Shown: piece by piece, positions 59,161-64,000 of the stretch | How positions within the stretch are numbered: the stretch's first letter is position 1 | Layout: each line of letters begins with the position of its first letter | NCBI GenBank assembly: GCA_023512835.1 | Contig: CM042092.1 | Coordinates: 13,614,498 to 13,678,497 of the forward strand | Reading direction: 5' to 3' | Origin: Taxillus chinensis | Lineage: Eukaryota > Streptophyta > Magnoliopsida > Santalales > Loranthaceae | Length of the DNA stretch: 64,000 bases | Notes under the pieces: model-generated | Database searches by the model: none | Told to the model about the DNA's origin: nothing | What the model saw: only the letters and a program-made list of their open reading frames with translations | Program-made: the position numbers and the translations under genes

Positions 59161-60787
59161 CCAGAAAGAGAAAGAAAATAAAATTATATTATGTGAATGA
59201 TACTACCGATAGATGTTCAAGAGTTAATTAAAAAAATTAAATATGAGTAAAAAGTTCGTGAATACATTGCTAAAAATGCTATTAACCAAATGTACGTAAG
59301 TTAAATATTACTTTAATTAATAAAATTTAACTGAAGTCATTAGAGGTAATCTTACCTACAATAATTTTAACTTTTTAAAATTATATTTTCTACAGATTAA
59401 GCTAGTCCGTGAGACAAAGCGTCTATTTCATTCACTGTAACATGTCTCAATATAAGTAAATTTTTATCACAAGACTTACCAGTTTACTCCATGGTTTAGT
59501 CAATATTCTTGTCTTCTTTTGGGGCATTTTATATGGCACCATCTATTAGGGATTAAGAAAAATTAATATGCCATCAAAGCTGTGTGCAACAATTTCTCTC
59601 TAGATGCAGTACTTAGTACTACCAGTAGTAGGATTAGAGAAAGAATTACAAAAACCTGTTTTAATATACGCGTGAACGTCGGAATGATTACTAAATGAGA
59701 AAAATCTAACGTTGCATATACGAGTGACAAATGCATATAACTAGAAGAAGTGCACTTTGAGGTATACATATAATTTATTTATATAAATTAAAAAAAATAC
59801 TTATAACCGCAATGCCGTTGTGTGCGCGGCCGGGGACTACGCCATGCGAGGTTTTACATCCAGAAAACCTGGCTGTCAATCACCTCGCGATGAACGTGAA
59901 CATGGTTGATATTCTCTTAACAAATATTTTAAAAATCGAATATTTATGCATTAATAAGTATTTCTATAAAATTTCATAGTAATTTAATAATGATTTTCAC
60001 ATAAATTCAATTAAAAGAAAATATTTAATAGATAAATAAATAAATTGTAATTAATTTTTTATTTACTAATAATTATATTTTAGTTGAATTTGCTGAAATT
60101 GTTATAAATTTGTATAGACATATTTATTAATAAATATTTAATTTAACGATTAATATTTTTTTTAAAATGTTAATAAAGTATTAAAATCATTAGATTTTAT
60201 AAGTTGCATCAAACCCACGCCCCCTCACGATATGTGAGCCATGATTGCGCGGCGACTACACTGCTGTTTTATCTAACGAACCCTAATTTAAAATTAACGT
60301 ACGACTACACCGCAATTATATACATGGCCCTTGCAATCCTCTCTGGTCTCTGTACTCGTTTATTGGATGGGGTCGCCGACTCGCCGGTGTTCATGACCCT
60401 CCTAGTAGATGGAGGTCTGGAGGGGGCTGGTGGAGAGAGGGAGTCGCTGGAATCCAAGGGTGATGGAGACGCTAGTAGCTTGTCAAAGAGGATGTTAAAA
60501 TATTGAATAAATAGTATAACGTGGGATCTTAGGTAAAATTTTATGTAAATTTAGCTTAATTTAAATTATTATTATAGCTTTTACTATAATTAAATCATTG
60601 AAGTAGTTTTTTTTTTTTTTTTGTCAATATGACTTTAACTTCGTTGGAAATGTAATATTAGTAGGGAACCCATTCATATCACTTCAGGGGGGAACCTTTG
60701 GCGGGAAAAAGGAGAAAAAGTAATGAGATTTGGAAATGCGAAAAGGCAACTATTATACCATGACTTACAAAAGAATGAGGCCGTGTA

Positions 60788-60858
<71 letters not shown>

Positions 60859-62999
60859 GGTATTCATTGGACATATTAGTTGGATTTATATTATTGAATT
60901 AATTTTAATTTGATGTGAGCGCTTATGAATTGTGCTATGATTTTAGTTATTTTGAAAATAGTATTGTCTTTGTATTTGAAAATATAGTTTGCTTATATAA
61001 ATTATTTGTATCATTGTGGTTACGAAATTTTGAAAATTATCTTGAGCTAAGTGCTTTTCAAACATCTTTATATACATTTGTAAACTAGGGTTCTGTTTAT
61101 ACGTCGGGTAAGGATTGATTTCTTCTTTTTGATGTGACATTTATTGTAGTGAACTCTTATTTGGTGAAACATTTGAGATTTGTATCGATATAACTCATGT
61201 ATCATCATAGTGTAATTTTCAAATATAGATATTGTTTGAATCTTGTACAGATTGTGACTTACCGTAATCGTCGTCATTTTATAATATGATAAATATATAT
61301 GTAATAAAAGTCTACTTTTGGTATTTGGACTATGAATTTCATATTTTATATATGTTCCCTCACTGTCCACTTTGAGTCTCATTTTAACTCTCTCTATTTT
61401 GAATTTTTTTTCTCCAATTAGATTACCAATTCCCTAAGAAGTAGCTAGGTGGCTGGCACGATAGTTATATGAGCATGAGAAAGACTAAGTTAGTACCATA
61501 TGATAGTGCAAGTGTTTCCTTATTTATATATAATTTATTCACACTTTATTAGTTTGGTTTTGGTCTTGTGAGTCAACTTGTGGATTGAAATAAGCTTATC
61601 CAGATCCGATTCAAACCCAACTCATTATCCATGTATGGAACGGTTAATACCTGGTTGATAATTAACTAAAACCCGATTATAATATATGAATAAATATTTG
61701 TGCAACCGACTCGTGGCATCTTCGCGTAATCATGAGGGATTGAACGTCTATGATCTCTTCTTTTTTTTTCTCTCCCCTCCATATGAATTGATAAGCTGCC
61801 ACGTCGTTACGATTACCCAAATATTATCCAACCCCGGTTGTACCTAGAATTGCCCATAATATATTTATATAATTAAATTTAATTGTATGTGTGCTTGTAT
61901 AGTAAATTTATTAATTTTCTAACTAAATTTATATATATTGATACGAATGATACCAAACCCAACTCGAAACCGATCCTTTGACAACCTTAGATTGAGATTG
62001 AACTATTAAAATGCGGTTGATGAATTGATATTTGAAATTCAATATCATGAATTATGTTTTTATTAAACAAAGTGTTTGGCGGAATTAAATATATAATTTT
62101 ACATAAATTTTTAGTATTCATAACTCAATTTTATAATATATAATATATAATTTTATAATATATAATATATATTTTATTACATAAATATATAATATATAAT
62201 TTTATATAAATATTTGAAATTTTTAGTATTCATAACTCATTTTTTTATAACATAACATAATAAAATATAAACTTAAGTCTATACAATTTTATTTCAAATC
62301 ATCTCTTGATTTTCTTTTTTTTTAGTATTTTTATTTTTTTTTATTCAATATTGAAAAATAAATAAAATAGGATGAACTTAAATAGCCTAGTAAGAGCAAA
62401 ATTAAGGATAAGATAACATAGAAAAGTCACAATAATATAATAAGACATGAGAGAAATCATATCGTAAGAATAATATGACATAATATATTAGTGTTATTGT
62501 GACTCATTGGGAGATCGGTTTCAACCATTATTGGGCCAGTTACAACCCAATTAATCTGGAGCGGCAGTTATTGCTAGTTGTGGAGAAGTTAGGTGATCAG
62601 TAGTTATTGTTGAGCCTTTGATGTGAATAAATTTTCAAATAGTTCATTAAAGTTAGTTGGAGTTTCTCTGGAATAGCACTAAAAAGGTACTTGTAAGAAT
62701 TATCAAGGTCATTGAGATTTAAAATGGATGATTCGTTAAAATTAACAGGTTATCCATGTGAGTAGAAGAATCAATGTATTATTTAATTTTCTACATATAT
62801 TTAGTGATGGAGTGACATCCTTTCACTCGCTTGGCAAGTTTAACCTACAATTTCATAATTTTTCCTTGTAAAAGCAAGGTATAAATCTTTTCAATAGATT
62901 TTTACACCTCAACGTACGTTTTCTTTGCTATAGTAAATAAAATAATACTAATAGTGAGAGAGTCAATGATGACATTGATAAGTAATCGTTGGAAAATTA
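59161..62999. other. Intergenic DNA
   Basis: No gene recognised. GC-richer patches at 59815-59890 and 60200-60490 open short frames without motifs. Direct repeats AATTTTTAGTATTCATAACTC lie near 62107 and 62218 within AT-rich DNA. Confidence 0.5.
60788..60858. repeat. (ATT)n microsatellite
   Basis: About 23 uninterrupted trinucleotide units. It creates long poly-Asn and poly-Ile open frames on the minus strand (60674-60874) that are not genes. Confidence 0.95.
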
Positions 63000-63560
63000 T
63001 GTCTTACATCGGAAGAAAAGGGAGAAGTCGATGAGCATATATGGTGAGGTAGACTCAAAAATGACATAATGCATTTTAAAGCCGTGCGGGCTGGTGTGAC
63101 GAGTCCAAAGCGGATAATATTGTGACATGCGAGTGGCCCTATACCTTGACCCGATCCTAACAAACTGGTATTAGAGCCTGATTGTCTCCGTCAGTTGTTC
63201 CATTATATTGAAAGTCTTCTCGGTGTAATCTTTGGCCGAGCGGTGTGTCCCGTAGTGTACGATAGTATTGGTTTGAAATACAAATTCTTGTCTTTAGATG
63301 ATTGAATCAGTCTGCTCTCAATCAGAATGTATATTGAGGGGAGCTCCCATGACAGTCCATATGGTGGCAACTCATCAGTTTTGTATCTCTAGACTATGAT
63401 ATAATTCGATATGTGAGAAGGGAGAAGTCGAGGAGTTTATATGGTGAGAAAGGCCCAAAAATATTACAATCGTTTTAAAGTCGTATGAATTTGTGTTACA
63501 AACCAAAACGCATAATATTGTGACATACGAGTGGGTCTGCACCTTAATTGGATCCTAACA
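63000..63560 (+). mobile_element. Second TRIM-like element, about 560 bp
   Basis: Direct repeats at 63000-63162 (TGTCTTACATCGG..CCTAACA) and about 63397-63560 (..GATCCTAACA) share GGGAGAAGTCGA, ATATGGTGAG and ATAATATTGTGACAT blocks. CTGGTATTAGAGCC directly after the first repeat matches the initiator-Met primer site at 12 of 13 core positions. A purine tract (GAGGGGAG) lies near 63336. No target duplication was found and the second repeat's 5' end is blurred. Confidence 0.7.
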
Positions 63561-64000
63561 GTTTTATCTTAATAGATTCATAAGAAATATGCCAAATTGG
63601 ATAATATAATTGTAAAGTCTATGGGTAGATATGAAAGACATGGTTGATAACTAATTTATGTCAATTAGTTAATTCTAGAGTCACTTAAAATGTAACATTA
63701 ATTGCAATGGAGGATATTTGAAGGTTGGAGGTGGTAGATAAAATTGGGCAAGTTGTGGTAGTAGAGGAAGCCGTGAGTAGGGATGCAAGGGATTGGATCG
63801 AGATTAGTTATTGCCTAATTTGAAATCGATCTGAACCCTACTCATCCTGAAAGTTTGGACAGGTCTTTGAATAAATTAATCAAACGACATATATAACATG
63901 AAAGTATATAACATGATATACTTTGTTCGTTTGAGGGAAAAAAAAAAAAAAACAAAAAAAATTTCTCCTTTTTTTTTTTTTATACCCTTTTTTTTAAAAA

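Noticed and set aside
60674..60874. Open frames with long Asn or Ile runs on the minus strand
   Set aside because: They come entirely from the (ATT)n microsatellite.
1..64000. CRISPR arrays, operons, prophage or bacterial defence genes
   Set aside because: Spliced plant genes and plant retroelements throughout; the repeats found lack regular spacers.
1..64000. tRNA and rRNA genes
   Set aside because: No convincing cloverleaf or rRNA core was seen by eye; the initiator-Met-like motifs are retroelement primer-binding sites. A tRNAscan-SE run would be decisive.

Overview
The window is nuclear DNA of a flowering plant, most likely a eudicot. It has AT-rich intergenic DNA, spliced genes with GT..AG introns, plant-type families (OPT peptide transporters, Yippee proteins, a nuclear-speckle-type RRM protein) and fossils of Ty1/copia, hAT, Harbinger-like and TRIM elements. 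The species cannot be named from the sequence. Nothing points to a bacterial or organellar origin.

3.4-29.9 kb: three tandem, same-strand (minus) oligopeptide transporter genes at 4.2-7.5, 13.3-16.4 and 23.9-27.0 kb. Each can be assembled into six exons of identical lengths (480, 98, 570, 259, 183 and 615 nt) encoding 734 residues, with no frame break seen. Introns and both flanks are also homologous, so the repeated unit is a genomic segment of several kilobases. Copies 2 and 3 share substitutions that copy 1 lacks. Between and inside the copies lie insertions that differ from copy to copy: an LTR-like insert in intron 1 of copy 1, patchwork filler DNA in intron 1 of copy 3, and a decayed copia element with two younger elements nested in it between copies 2 and 3.

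30-48 kb: a dispersed repeat (30.5-30.75 kb), a broken pectin methylesterase-inhibitor pseudogene (32.4-32.9 kb), and a minus-strand gene for a 228-residue single-RRM protein of the plant NSR type, whose first intron is about 5 kb (34.8-41.7 kb). After it come TIR-type elements, a minisatellite, a DnaJ-family pseudogene that has lost the core of its J domain, and a fossil hAT transposase.

48-53 kb: two tandem plus-strand Yippee-family genes, each two exons and 106 residues, with the zinc-binding CX2C-X52-CX2C spacing intact in both.

53-64 kb: no intact gene recognised. There is a well-delimited 453-bp TRIM with near-perfect target duplication, a second TRIM near the right edge, copia remnants, an unrecognised protein-coding fossil at 58.6-59.2 kb, and microsatellites.

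I found no convincing evidence of a new multi-gene biological system. The window is best read as a tandemly duplicated transporter locus plus three other genes in a transposon-rich region. Exon boundaries were set by hand from reading frame, splice consensus and comparison between paralogs; no database search was run.
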